A stretch of DNA of 64,000 nt from Pseudomonadota bacterium (GTDB lineage Bacteria; Pseudomonadota; Gammaproteobacteria; Burkholderiales; Nitrosomonadaceae): the NCBI GenBank assembly GCA_018240285.1, contig JAFEGA010000006.1, positions 1-64,000 on the forward strand. Reading direction: 5' to 3'. Below, one piece after another: positions 54,358 through 62,436 of this stretch. Within the stretch, counting starts at the first letter, position 1. Each line of letters starts with the position of its first letter. The notes beneath the pieces are model-generated. The model was given only the letters and a program-made list of their open reading frames with translations. It ran no database searches and had not been told where the DNA came from. A program made the position numbers and the translations under genes.

Positions 54358-55147
54358 AAATCATTGCATTATCGGGGGATTGCGAAATTTCCAGCAGCAA
54401 TTCCTTGGCAAGCTCCAGAATAGCCAGAAAAGTGACCACGACTTCCGCCACTGTAGCTGCGGGGCTGAACAGATCGTAAAACTCAATTTGCTTCCGGCCG
54501 CGCAACTCGCGCAGCACTTGGCTCATATACGCGCGTACGGACAGCGTTTCGCGTTTGATCTGGTGATGCCGGTTGACTTTTGCGCGCGCCAGAATAGCGG
54601 ACCAGGCGTTAAGCAAATCATCCTTATTGATATTGGGTAATCGCTCATCGGTTTTTTGTTCGATCCAGACTTGAACAACGCTGAAGTCACGCTCGGCTTG
54701 TGGAATTTCATTCAAGCGTTCGGCGGCTTTTTTCATTTGCTCGTATTCCAGCAAGCGCCGCACCAATTCGGCGCGCGGATCGCGTCCCTCGTCTTCCGGT
54801 CCCGCTTTAGGAGCCGGCAATAGCATGCGCGACTTGATTTCGATCAGCAAAGCAGTCATCAGCAGATATTCAGCCGCCAGCTCGAGCTGATCGACGCGCA
54901 TCATTTCGACATAGGTCATGTATTGCAGCGTAAGCTCGGCCATCGGAATATCGAGAATGTTCAGATTATGCTTGCGGATCAGATACAGCAGCAGATCAAG
55001 CGGGCCTTGGAAGGTATCCAGAAAAACTTCCAGCGCATCCGGCGGAATATACAAATCCTGCGGGATTTCCAGCAGCGGCTCACCACAAATTTTGGCGATT
55101 GGCTGAGGTTCAACAGTATCAAGCACTCCATTCACCGTTTCGTGCAA
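54332..55147 (-). CDS. scpA: Segregation and condensation protein ScpA
   Basis: 271 residues if started at TTG 55147; in-frame GTG codons at 55135 and 55126 are also possible, and no start has a clear ribosome binding site. The kleisin N-terminal block is FQGPLDLLLYLIRKHNLNILDIPM, with the usual ALLIEIKSRMLLP; the C-terminal winged helix is near 195-260. It bridges SMC heads in chromosome condensation. It follows trpS closely. Confidence 0.94.
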   Translation of the reverse strand: MHETVNGVLDTVEPQPIAKICGEPLLEIPQDLYIPPDALEVFLDTFQGPLDLLLYLIRKHNLNILDIPMAELTLQYMTYVEMMRVDQLELAAEYLLMTALLIEIKSRMLLPAPKAGPEDEGRDPRAELVRRLLEYEQMKKAAERLNEIPQAERDFSVVQVWIEQKTDERLPNINKDDLLNAWSAILARAKVNRHHQIKRETLSVRAYMSQVLRELRGRKQIEFYDLFSPAATVAEVVVTFLAILELAKELLLEISQSPDNAMIYVRAIDTV

Positions 55148-55159
55148 ACCGGAAATGCA

Positions 55160-56362
55160 TCAGGAATAGTTTAGTCCCATTGCTTCACGGATGTCGCGCA
55201 TGGTTTCTTCCGCCAGTTTGTTGGCTTTTTCGCAGCCGTCGGCGATGATATTGCGCACCAAAGTTGGATCCTCTTCGTACTTTTTGATGCGCTCGTACAT
55301 CGGCGCTTGCTCCGCGAGGATTTTATCAATCACCGGTGTTTTGCAATCCAGGCAGCCGATTTCCGCATTTTTGCAGCCCCGTTGCACCCACTCCCGTGTT
55401 TTGTCGTCGGAATAAACCAAATGGAACTGCCATACCGGGCATTTGGCCGGATCGCCCGGATCGCTGCGCCGCACACGCGCAGGGTCGGTCGGCATGGTGC
55501 GCACTTTTTTGCGGATGCTTTCCGGATCTTCACGCAAGCTGATGGTGTTGTTATACGATTTCGACATTTTCTGACCATCCAGTCCCGGCATCCGCGATGC
55601 TTCAGTCAGCAATGTTTCCGGTTCGGCCAGAATCATTTTGCCGCCACCTTCCAGGTAGCCGAACAAGCGCTCGCGGTCTCCCAGACTCAAATTCTGCTGC
55701 TCGTTCAGCAACGAACGCGCCTCTTCCAGTGCATTTTCATCGCCCTGCTCCTGATACAGTGTGCGCAGTTCGGTATACAGTTTGGATTTCTTCGATCCCA
55801 GCTTTTTGATCGCAGCTTCCGCTTTTTCTTCAAAGCCAGGCTCCTTGCCATAGATATGATTGAAGCGGCGCGCGATTTCACGCGTGAATTCCAGATGCGG
55901 CGCCTGATCTTCGCCGACCGGAACCAGATTGGCGCGGTAAATCAGAATATCCGCGCTTTGCAGCAGCGGGTAGCCGAGAAAACCGTAGGTGCTGAGATCC
56001 TTTTCGGATAATTTTTCCTGCTGGTCTTTATACGTCGGCACACGCTCCAGCCAGCCGAGCGGCGTCATCATCGACAACAGCAGATATAATTCGGCGTGCG
56101 CGGGCACTTTGGATTGGATGAACAAAATCGCCTGCGACGGATCGACACCGGCGGCCAACCAATCGATCACCATGTCCCAGACATTCTGCTCAATGATTTC
56201 CGGCGAATCGTAATGGGTTGTCAAGGCGTGCCAATCGGCGACAAAAAACAGGCATTCGTATTGCTGCTGCAACTTCACCCAATTCTTTAATACGCCGTGA
56301 TAATGTCCCAAGTGCAGGCTGCCGGTGGGGCGCATGCCGGATAAAACGCGATCAGCAAACAT
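55160..56362 (-). CDS. trpS: Tryptophanyl-tRNA synthetase
   Basis: 400 residues. Class I signature HLGH in MRPTGSLHLGHYHG (about 10-23) and KMSKS in GQKMSKSYNN are intact. An insertion (about 185-240, helical: EEARSLLNEQQNL) makes it longer than the roughly 334-residue E. coli enzyme, as in other betaproteobacterial TrpS. Two extra CxxC-like pairs (GCKNAEIGCLDCK) near 345 are a further feature of this form. Confidence 0.97.
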   Translation of the reverse strand: MFADRVLSGMRPTGSLHLGHYHGVLKNWVKLQQQYECLFFVADWHALTTHYDSPEIIEQNVWDMVIDWLAAGVDPSQAILFIQSKVPAHAELYLLLSMMTPLGWLERVPTYKDQQEKLSEKDLSTYGFLGYPLLQSADILIYRANLVPVGEDQAPHLEFTREIARRFNHIYGKEPGFEEKAEAAIKKLGSKKSKLYTELRTLYQEQGDENALEEARSLLNEQQNLSLGDRERLFGYLEGGGKMILAEPETLLTEASRMPGLDGQKMSKSYNNTISLREDPESIRKKVRTMPTDPARVRRSDPGDPAKCPVWQFHLVYSDDKTREWVQRGCKNAEIGCLDCKTPVIDKILAEQAPMYERIKKYEEDPTLVRNIIADGCEKANKLAEETMRDIREAMGLNYS

Positions 56363-56388
56363 GTTGATGTTCCAAATGTAAGAGTTTT

Positions 56389-57054
56389 TTAGATGTATAG
56401 CCCGAAAATCGACACAATGATAATTTTAACCCACAGAATAACCGGCCCGATCACGGTACTCAAAATACCGCTGAATAACAATACCAACAATATCATGAAG
56501 CCGTAAGGCTCAATCTGTGAAAATTGGTACGCCCAGCGATGCGGCAGCAAGCTCATGACCATGCGGCCGCCGTCCAGCGGCGGCAACGGCAACAGGTTGA
56601 GCACCATCAGAACGACATTGATTTCGATTCCCGCAATTCCCATCAGCGCCAGCGGTTTAGCGAAACTGCTGGCGGGCATGGCAATAGCCAGTTTGATCAT
56701 CAACGCCCAAAAAACCGCCATCAACAGATTGGCGCCGGGACCGGCGGCAGCGACCCACAGCATGTCGCGTTTCGGGTGATGCAGATTGGCGAAATTGACC
56801 GGCACCGGTTTGGCCCAGCCGAACAAGAATCCCGCGCCGACGGTCAGTTTACTTAGAACAAATAACGATAGCGGCACCACGATTGTACCGACGGGGTCAA
56901 TGTGCCGCGCCGGATTGAGACTGATGCGGCCAGCGCTGTAAGCGGTGAGATCGCCGAATTGCTTGGCGATGTAGCCATGCGCGGCTTCGTGCATGGTAAT
57001 GGCGAAAATCACCGGTAATGCGTAAATGGCGATGCCCTGAATGATTTCATCCAT
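56389..57054 (-). CDS. Site-2 protease family (M50) membrane protein
   Basis: 221 residues from ATG 57054. The zinc site HEAAH (ITMHEAAHGYIAKQFGD, about 18-34) lies in the first membrane region, and NLLPLPPLDGGRMV near 150 provides the third ligand Asp. About six membrane segments. A rhomboid-like intramembrane protease of unknown substrate that regularly accompanies the YrdC-like and trpS genes in betaproteobacteria. It overlaps the upstream gene by 8 bases. Confidence 0.92.
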   Translation of the reverse strand: MDEIIQGIAIYALPVIFAITMHEAAHGYIAKQFGDLTAYSAGRISLNPARHIDPVGTIVVPLSLFVLSKLTVGAGFLFGWAKPVPVNFANLHHPKRDMLWVAAAGPGANLLMAVFWALMIKLAIAMPASSFAKPLALMGIAGIEINVVLMVLNLLPLPPLDGGRMVMSLLPHRWAYQFSQIEPYGFMILLVLLFSGILSTVIGPVILWVKIIIVSIFGLYI

Positions 57055-57679
57055 GATCGATTCCAAACGGTTCGAGGTCGCCTTTGCCTTGCCGAACCAG
57101 TGCAGGCACATCGGTGGTCAAATCGATCACAGTAGTCATGTCGATGCCGCAGGAACCGGCATCCATGACCAATTCCACCTGATGTTCCAGGCGTTCGCGG
57201 ATTTCTTCCGCATCGTTCAGCGGAAATTCGTCACCAGGTAAAATCAGCGTTGAGCTGAGCAGCGGTTCATCGAGTTCTTCCAGCAACGCCTGAACCACCG
57301 GATGATCGGGAATGCGCAGACCGATGGTGCTGCGCTTCGGGTGCTGCAAGCGCCGCGGCACTTCGCGCGTCGCTTGCAAAATAAACGTGTAGCTGCCGGG
57401 TGTCGTCGCCTTCAGCAAGCGGTACTGGCTGTTGTCGACCTTGGCGTAAGTGGCGATTTCCGCTAGATTGCGGCACACCAGCGTGAAATGATGGCGTTCG
57501 TCCACTTGCCGGATGGTGCGGATGCGCGTCATCGCGTCTTTATCGCCAATATGGCAGCCCAAGGCATAGCACGAATCGGTCGGGTACACGATAATGCCGC
57601 CGCTGCGCACGATGGCCACAGCCTGCCGGATCAGGCGAATATTCGGGGTGTCGGTGTGGATGGAAAAAAATTGCGCCAC
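57047..57679 (-). CDS. YciO/YrdC/Sua5-family threonylcarbamoyl-AMP synthase-like
   Basis: 210 residues, the YrdC fold. AIVRSGGIIVYPTDSCYALGC (about 23-43) and the KRSTIGLRIPDHP nucleotide-binding block match the family. In operons with PHP and M50 genes the homologue is the YciO-like member, which may be distinct from essential TsaC, so a dedicated tRNA t6A role is uncertain. Confidence 0.9.
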   Translation of the reverse strand: MAQFFSIHTDTPNIRLIRQAVAIVRSGGIIVYPTDSCYALGCHIGDKDAMTRIRTIRQVDERHHFTLVCRNLAEIATYAKVDNSQYRLLKATTPGSYTFILQATREVPRRLQHPKRSTIGLRIPDHPVVQALLEELDEPLLSSTLILPGDEFPLNDAEEIRERLEHQVELVMDAGSCGIDMTTVIDLTTDVPALVRQGKGDLEPFGIDHG

Positions 57680-57705
57680 GGCGGAAAATGTCGGAAGTCA
57701 GTGCG

Positions 57706-58566
57706 TTAATCGATCAGCTCGGCATTCACGGTGTTTTTCCATTGCTGCCAAACGGGGGTGCAGCCGAGCGGAAATTCGGGTAATTGCCCGAGGTCGAAAT
57801 AGCTCTCGCCCGGTCCATGAAAATCCGAACCGCAGGAAGCCAGTAAATTCCTGTTATTGGCATGCTGCGCGAAAAGCTGCATTTGCTCCGGTGTGTGGCT
57901 CGAGGTCACCACTTCGAGCGCCGATCCGCCGAGCGCGCAAAATTCGTCGAGCAGATCGCTGAGCACGTTTTTGCCCAAATCGTAACGCCCAGGGTGGGCG
58001 ATGACCGCGTGCCCGCCGCTGCCGCGAATCCAGCTCAACGCGTCGCTAAGCGGCGCCCATTCGTGCGGGGTATAACCCGGTTTGCCTTTGACCAGATATT
58101 TCTTGAACACCGACTTGACGTCCTTGGCATAACCGCGCTCCACCAAAAAGCGGGCAAAGTGCGTACGGCCGATCAAGCTGCGCACGCCGACGTAAGTGTA
58201 AGCGCCTTCCAGGCTGCCTTGAATGCCGATTTTTTCCAGCTCCGCGGCGATGTTCCGGGCGCGCTGCGCACGGCCGGCGCGCACTGCCGTCAAACCCTCA
58301 ACCAGCGGCGCGTAATCGGGATCGATATCCAGACCGACGATATGCAAGGTGCGGCCGCGCCAACTGACGGATATTTCCACGCCGTTTATAAATGTGATAC
58401 TTTTCGCTTCAGCAGCCTTACGCGCTTCCACGAGGCCTGCGATATCATCGTGATCGGTTAATGCGAGAATTTCCACGCCGCGCTGAGCAGCGCGCTCAAC
58501 CAGTTGTTCCGGTGTCAATACGCCGTCAGAAATAGAAGAATGACAATGTAAATCAATGTTGAGCAT
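57706..58566 (-). CDS. PHP-domain phosphatase/exonuclease (RNase AM-like)
   Basis: 286 residues from ATG 58566. PHP metal motifs: DLHCHSSISDG at the N-terminus, LTDHDD, and CGSDFHGPG near the C-terminus, plus AVIAHPGRYD. The E. coli homologue YciV/RnaAM trims 5' ends of RNA and hydrolyses 3',5'-bisphosphonucleotides (pAp). It leads the PHP-YrdC-M50-trpS-scpA-scpB run. Confidence 0.93.
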   Translation of the reverse strand: MLNIDLHCHSSISDGVLTPEQLVERAAQRGVEILALTDHDDIAGLVEARKAAEAKSITFINGVEISVSWRGRTLHIVGLDIDPDYAPLVEGLTAVRAGRAQRARNIAAELEKIGIQGSLEGAYTYVGVRSLIGRTHFARFLVERGYAKDVKSVFKKYLVKGKPGYTPHEWAPLSDALSWIRGSGGHAVIAHPGRYDLGKNVLSDLLDEFCALGGSALEVVTSSHTPEQMQLFAQHANNRNLLASCGSDFHGPGESYFDLGQLPEFPLGCTPVWQQWKNTVNAELID

Positions 58567-58694
58567 GAAAATTCGTTGCACAAAGCGGGACACGCATCAT
58601 AACAAATAACCGCATTGAAGAGAAAAATATCATGCCGGGCAATGAACAGATTGTTTAGTGCCATGAAAGAAAAAACGTTTTACAAGGAATCCGA

Positions 58695-59918
58695 ATGAAT
58701 ATGTTATTGACCGTACGCAATCATCTTTCCGCTGCACCGCATCGCAGCCTGTTTCTGGCTGGCGCGCTGCAAGGCGTGCTGACCGTGTTGTGGTGGATCT
58801 TCGATCTGACCGGCCGCTACGGCATCGCCGGTTCGATGACCGGCTGGAGCGTCGCGCCGACCTGGGCGCACGCGTTTTTGATGATGTACGGTTTCTTCCC
58901 GTTTTTTATTTTCGGATTCCTGTTCACCACCTACCCGAACTGGATGAGCGGTGAAAAAGTAAAACCACAAGAATATGTCACGACCTGTTTGTTGATGGCG
59001 GCAGGTGCGGTGCTGTTTTATGCCGGTCTGCTGACGCATAAAGCGATCAGCATTGCCGGCGTGGAATTGATGCTGGCCGGCTGGGGCATCGCGCTTTACG
59101 TGCTGCTGCGCATCCTGTTGACCGCCCCGGCGGAAGACAAGCGTCACGCCCGCGTTACCAGTGTCGCGCTGGTAATGGGCTGGCTCGGTATGCTGGCGTA
59201 TTTGGTGTGGCTGGTGACCGGTGCTGTGCTGGCGCTCGATTGCGCGCGCGTTGCCGGATTGTGGTTTTTTCTGCTGCCGATCGTGCTGACCGTGTCGCAC
59301 CGCATGATTCCGTTTTTCTCCAGCCGCGTGCTGGAAAATTATGAAATGGTGCGGCCGTTCTGGATGCTGTGGCTGATGCTCGCCTGCATCGCCGCGCACG
59401 GCCTGCTGCAATGTTTTGAACTGACCGGCTATCTGTGGCTTGCCGACTTTCCGCTGGCGGCGTGCGCGCTGTATTTATCGTACCGCTGGCAATTTCAGCG
59501 CAGCTTTAAAGTGAGCCTGCTGGCGGTGTTGCATATCTCGTTTGCCTGGTTCGGTGTGGCTATGATGCTCTACGCCGTGCAGAGCCTGGTGTATTTCGCC
59601 TCCGGCAACCTGATTCTGGGCCTCGCTCCGCTGCACGCGCTCGGTATCGGTTTCTTCTCCGGCATGATCCTCGCGATGGCCTCGCGCGTCACCCTCGGCC
59701 ACTCCGGACGGCCATTGGAACTCGACCGCATCACCTGGCTGCTGTTCCTGGGCTTCCAGGCAACCGCCGTAATCCGCATTCTGGCCGATCTTATCCCGGC
59801 GGTTGCGCCGATGTTCTATGTGCTGGCGGCGCTCGTTTGGTTGAGTTGCTTTGGATTATGGGCGGTTAAGTTTGCACCGATTTATTGGCGGGCAAGGGTG
59901 GATGGGAAGGCGGGGTAG
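58695..59918 (+). CDS. NnrS family membrane protein
   Basis: 407 residues with about 12 membrane segments. The text HRMIPFFSSRVL and HALGIGFFSGMILAMASRVTLGHSGRPL is the NnrS family signature, with His residues thought to bind haem and copper. NnrS proteins help bacteria withstand nitric oxide and nitrosative stress, which fits an ammonia oxidiser. AAGGAAT precedes ATG 58695. Confidence 0.95.
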   Translation: MNMLLTVRNHLSAAPHRSLFLAGALQGVLTVLWWIFDLTGRYGIAGSMTGWSVAPTWAHAFLMMYGFFPFFIFGFLFTTYPNWMSGEKVKPQEYVTTCLLMAAGAVLFYAGLLTHKAISIAGVELMLAGWGIALYVLLRILLTAPAEDKRHARVTSVALVMGWLGMLAYLVWLVTGAVLALDCARVAGLWFFLLPIVLTVSHRMIPFFSSRVLENYEMVRPFWMLWLMLACIAAHGLLQCFELTGYLWLADFPLAACALYLSYRWQFQRSFKVSLLAVLHISFAWFGVAMMLYAVQSLVYFASGNLILGLAPLHALGIGFFSGMILAMASRVTLGHSGRPLELDRITWLLFLGFQATAVIRILADLIPAVAPMFYVLAALVWLSCFGLWAVKFAPIYWRARVDGKAG

Positions 59919-59991
59919 TAATGTTGATAGGATGATATCTAAATCGGTTATTTCTATAAATCATGAATCTAGCATTTATTGATGTTATTTC

Positions 59992-60015
59992 TGACGCAAT
60001 AGATTTATTGCGTCA
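59992..60015. repeat. 10-bp inverted repeat
   Basis: TGACGCAATA, loop GATT, TATTGCGTCA: a perfect 10-bp stem, 73 bases after nnrS and 60 bases before the next gene. It may be a weak terminator (TTTCGG follows) or an operator for the downstream gene. Confidence 0.4.
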
Positions 60016-60075
60016 TTTCGGAGACCTAATTCCAATTAAGTTTCACAAGTCATCCAAACCTCACTTTTGGCAATC

Positions 60076-60762
60076 ATGAGCAATACTGGAGCTACTGTAC
60101 ACATCACTAAGCTTGCGGCGGCACAGCGTCAATTGCGAGCAGCGATTCGCCTATACTTTATCGACGAAGATGAACTGGCAATTCACACGGTTGCCTCAGC
60201 TGCGTACCGGCTAATCAACGATCTCAAGGCCGCGAGAGGCATGACTGAAGCGGCGGATGTACACCTGGTTTCGATCTTCTATGTTGTCAGAAGCTTTCGA
60301 CGCGGGACTCTCCCGAAGCACATCTCGGAGAACTCAGAAATGATGAAGTGGGTTGCTGAGATGGCTGAGAAACTACCGATTACCACTGAATCCAAGATCG
60401 AAGATGTCACCGCTCACATTGACGACAATGCTGTAAAGGCATTTTGGCGCAAGCGCAATGAGACTTCTAATTTCCTTAAGCACGCTGACAGAGACTCACA
60501 AGACCAAATTTCATTGGAAAAGGTCGATAACTTCACTTTGCTAATGCAGGCGATGGCCGCGTACACGGATCTTGTCAAGAACGATCTCGGCCCTGAAGGC
60601 CTTATTCTCTGGCTCTACAGCTCTATCCTGCACGGTGAATCTGAAGCGCTCCCTGAAGAATTCAGGTCAATCGGCAGACGGCTGCTTGAAGTTCATGAAA
60701 GTGATCGCCGAGATCTCTGCTTTGCGCTAATTCAAGAACTGCGGGCGCGAGACGTAGAGTGA
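60076..60762 (+). CDS. Unrecognised cytoplasmic protein, 228 residues
   Basis: ATG 60076 is preferred over a TTG three codons upstream. It has no signal peptide or membrane segment. It looks helical and charged (ITKLAAAQRQLRAAIRLYFIDEDELAIHTVA region, about 8-38); motifs such as FWRKRNETSNFLKHADRDS (about 132-150) and LHGESEALPEEF are notable but not assignable. I recall similar proteins of unknown function in scattered proteobacterial genomes but cannot name a family. It stands alone, between nnrS and toxin-antitoxin genes. Confidence 0.75.
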   Translation: MSNTGATVHITKLAAAQRQLRAAIRLYFIDEDELAIHTVASAAYRLINDLKAARGMTEAADVHLVSIFYVVRSFRRGTLPKHISENSEMMKWVAEMAEKLPITTESKIEDVTAHIDDNAVKAFWRKRNETSNFLKHADRDSQDQISLEKVDNFTLLMQAMAAYTDLVKNDLGPEGLILWLYSSILHGESEALPEEFRSIGRRLLEVHESDRRDLCFALIQELRARDVE

Positions 60763-60829
60763 CGTTTAATGTTCGATGGCACCAAGTTCATAGGGGCTAA
60801 AGTTCAGATTTGACTCGATCACTCAAGTT

Positions 60830-60852
60830 GACTAGACTTAGTTAAGTTAGTC
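60830..60852. promoter_or_regulatory. Bulged palindrome upstream of antitoxin gene
   Basis: GACTA-g-ACTTA-gt-TAAGT-TAGTC: two 5-bp arm pairs with a one-base bulge, followed by a -10-like TACAAT (60855-60860). It lies 20 bases before the antitoxin ATG, the usual place for an autoregulatory operator of Phd/VapB-type antitoxins. Confidence 0.45.
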
Positions 60853-60872
60853 CATACAATGCGGAAGTCAAT

Positions 60873-61133
60873 ATGCTGACCATCAATATCCATGAAGCAA
60901 AGACCCACTTATCCCGGTTCATCGAAAAAGCTGCGGCTGGTGAGGAAATCATCATCGCGAAGGCAGGGACGATTGCTAAATTGGTGCCGCTGCATAGCTT
61001 ACCTTCCGCTCGAAGTCTGGGTATTTTCAACGGGAAATTGAATGTGCCGGAAGATTTTGATGCCGCATTGCCTGAGGAGATGGCGTTGCAATTTCAGAGT
61101 GGCACTATCGAACCATCATCCGGGAATCGCTAG
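60873..61133 (+). CDS. Orphan Phd/YefM-type antitoxin
   Basis: 86 residues. The N-terminus INIHEAKTHLSRFIEKAAAGEEIIIAKAGTIAKLVPL is the Phd/YefM DNA-binding fold seen in antitoxins, particularly those paired with PIN-domain (VapC) toxins. The C-terminal region (about 55-80, NVPEDFDAALPEEMALQFQ) would neutralise the toxin. No PIN-domain gene follows: the next 35 bases run into the convergent RelE-type toxin gene. It is thus a solitary antitoxin, perhaps after loss of its toxin. Confidence 0.85.
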   Translation: MLTINIHEAKTHLSRFIEKAAAGEEIIIAKAGTIAKLVPLHSLPSARSLGIFNGKLNVPEDFDAALPEEMALQFQSGTIEPSSGNR

Positions 61134-61167
61134 TGCTGCAATTCTGGATTGCTGCAAAGAAGCCCGG

Positions 61168-61452
61168 CTATTCTCTCCGATATACTTCGTCATGACTCCC
61201 GACATTCACCAGAATGATTTCCTTCTCAGTAATCATGATTTCCAGCGTGATGCGGTAACTGAGATTGATCGATACCGAATGTAATCCGGTCAATTTGCCT
61301 GAAAGCGCATGGATTCTCAGCGAAGGGTGAAAAGGATTATGGCTGAGCAGTTCCAGAACCTTACGGTAGGGTTCTTTTAATTCCGGGTGTTTTTGCGCGA
61401 AGCGGCGGGCGCGCTTCTTGTAGCTGTCCGTAAAAATGAGCGTGTAGCTCAT
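61168..61452 (-). CDS. RelE/ParE-family toxin
   Basis: 94 residues. FTDSYKKRARRFAQKHPELKEPYRKVLELL, then HALSGKLTGLHSVSINLSYRI, is typical of RelE/StbE/YafQ-type toxins. Most such toxins cut mRNA at the ribosome. The start overlaps the antitoxin stop by 4 bases. It is intact by length. Family subtype cannot be fixed from sequence alone. Confidence 0.88.
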   Translation of the reverse strand: MSYTLIFTDSYKKRARRFAQKHPELKEPYRKVLELLSHNPFHPSLRIHALSGKLTGLHSVSINLSYRITLEIMITEKEIILVNVGSHDEVYRRE

Positions 61453-61697
61453 TTGTTGAAAATATCATCGACGTGCTGATCGACCGCATCTTTGCTGAAT
61501 TGGCCGCTTGCCATGTCGCGCCGCGCTTCGTGCAGTGCGGCTTCCAGTTCCATTTCCCGCAGATAATGGTATTGCTCGATTTTCATCACCACGTAACACT
61601 CTTTGCCGCGCACGGTGATGATGTCTTCCGTTTTATCCGTCAGACTTTCTTCCACGCAGGCGATGCCTTTGGTTTTTAAATCGTTGGCTGTAATCAT
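61449..61697 (-). CDS. Antitoxin of the RelE-type pair
   Basis: 82 residues from ATG 61697. The N-terminal part (MITANDLKTKGIACVEESL, then DIITVRGKECYVVMKIEQYHYLRE) fits the Phd/YefM fold; the C-terminal part (EAALHEARRDMASGQF) would wrap the toxin. Antitoxin before toxin with a 4-base overlap is the usual order. An inverted repeat lies just upstream. Confidence 0.88.
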   Translation of the reverse strand: MITANDLKTKGIACVEESLTDKTEDIITVRGKECYVVMKIEQYHYLREMELEAALHEARRDMASGQFSKDAVDQHVDDIFNK

Positions 61698-61702
61698 GAT
61701 TA

Positions 61703-61736
61703 ATCGTATTCTTAATAGTGCCACTAAATATACGAT
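61703..61736 (-). promoter_or_regulatory. Inverted repeat upstream of the TA operon
   Basis: ATCGTAT (61703-61709) and ATACGAT (61730-61736), with a near-palindrome AGTGCCACT in between, lie 6-40 bases upstream of the antitoxin ATG. This is a likely binding site for the antitoxin-toxin complex. Confidence 0.5.
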
Positions 61737-61884
61737 CGATAGGTGGATGTGTCAATGCACACTGGGAATATCGGAAAATAATAATGCTTATTCAATGAAA
61801 TAACGTTTGAATACTGTTGTGCTAAGGAATCAGGCGCTATCTCAGGGTTCTGGATCAGAAGATACTAATATAAGGGGGGATGCC

Positions 61885-62424
61885 ATGGATTTTTACTGTA
61901 TGCGTCACGGGCGCACAAATTACAACGATCTCGGTTTGTGTAACGACGATCCCGGCAAGGATGTGTATTTAACGGAAACCGGCATCGCGCAAGCGCAATC
62001 GGCTGCGCACGGCCTGCGGGGTGCGGCGTTTGAGCGCATCCTCGTTTCGCCCTTGCCGCGCACGCGCCAAACCGCGGAGATCGTGAACCGGTACCACGCC
62101 GTGCCGATCGAGGTGCACGCCGATTTGGCCGACATCCGTTCGGGGTTCGAGAGCAAGTCGGTATCGGATTATTTCGCGGCGATCAGTCACGATCCGCTGC
62201 GGGTGCGCGTGAACGGCGGCGAGTCGTTGCTCGATCACAAGCGGCGCGTATTGCGCTTCATCGATTGGTTAAAAACGCAACCGGATGAGGCGGTGCTGGT
62301 CGTTGCGCATGAAGAAACGCTGCGGGTATTTGTCGCCTATTTTGAGGGTGGCATTGCGGATGCGCAATTGCGGGATATACATGTGGGAAATTGCGAATAC
62401 CGGCGTTATGTTTTGCAACGCTGA
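61885..62424 (+). CDS. Histidine phosphatase family protein
   Basis: 179 residues from ATG 61885, with AAGGGGGGA upstream. The RHG motif (CMRHGRTNYNDLG, about 5-17) carries the catalytic His; VVAHEETLRVF near 152 provides the second His, and SPLPRTRQTAEI the Arg residues. The fold is shared by phosphoglycerate mutases and phosphatases such as SixA or CobC; the substrate is unknown. It stands apart from its neighbours. Confidence 0.92.
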   Translation: MDFYCMRHGRTNYNDLGLCNDDPGKDVYLTETGIAQAQSAAHGLRGAAFERILVSPLPRTRQTAEIVNRYHAVPIEVHADLADIRSGFESKSVSDYFAAISHDPLRVRVNGGESLLDHKRRVLRFIDWLKTQPDEAVLVVAHEETLRVFVAYFEGGIADAQLRDIHVGNCEYRRYVLQR

Positions 62425-62436
62425 TAAACGATTCTT

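Noticed and set aside
55307..56011. 234-codon open frame antisense to trpS
   Set aside because: trpS is intact with all motifs; this frame is a shadow.
58704..59411. 235-codon open frame antisense to nnrS
   Set aside because: His/Gln/Arg-rich shadow of a membrane-protein gene.
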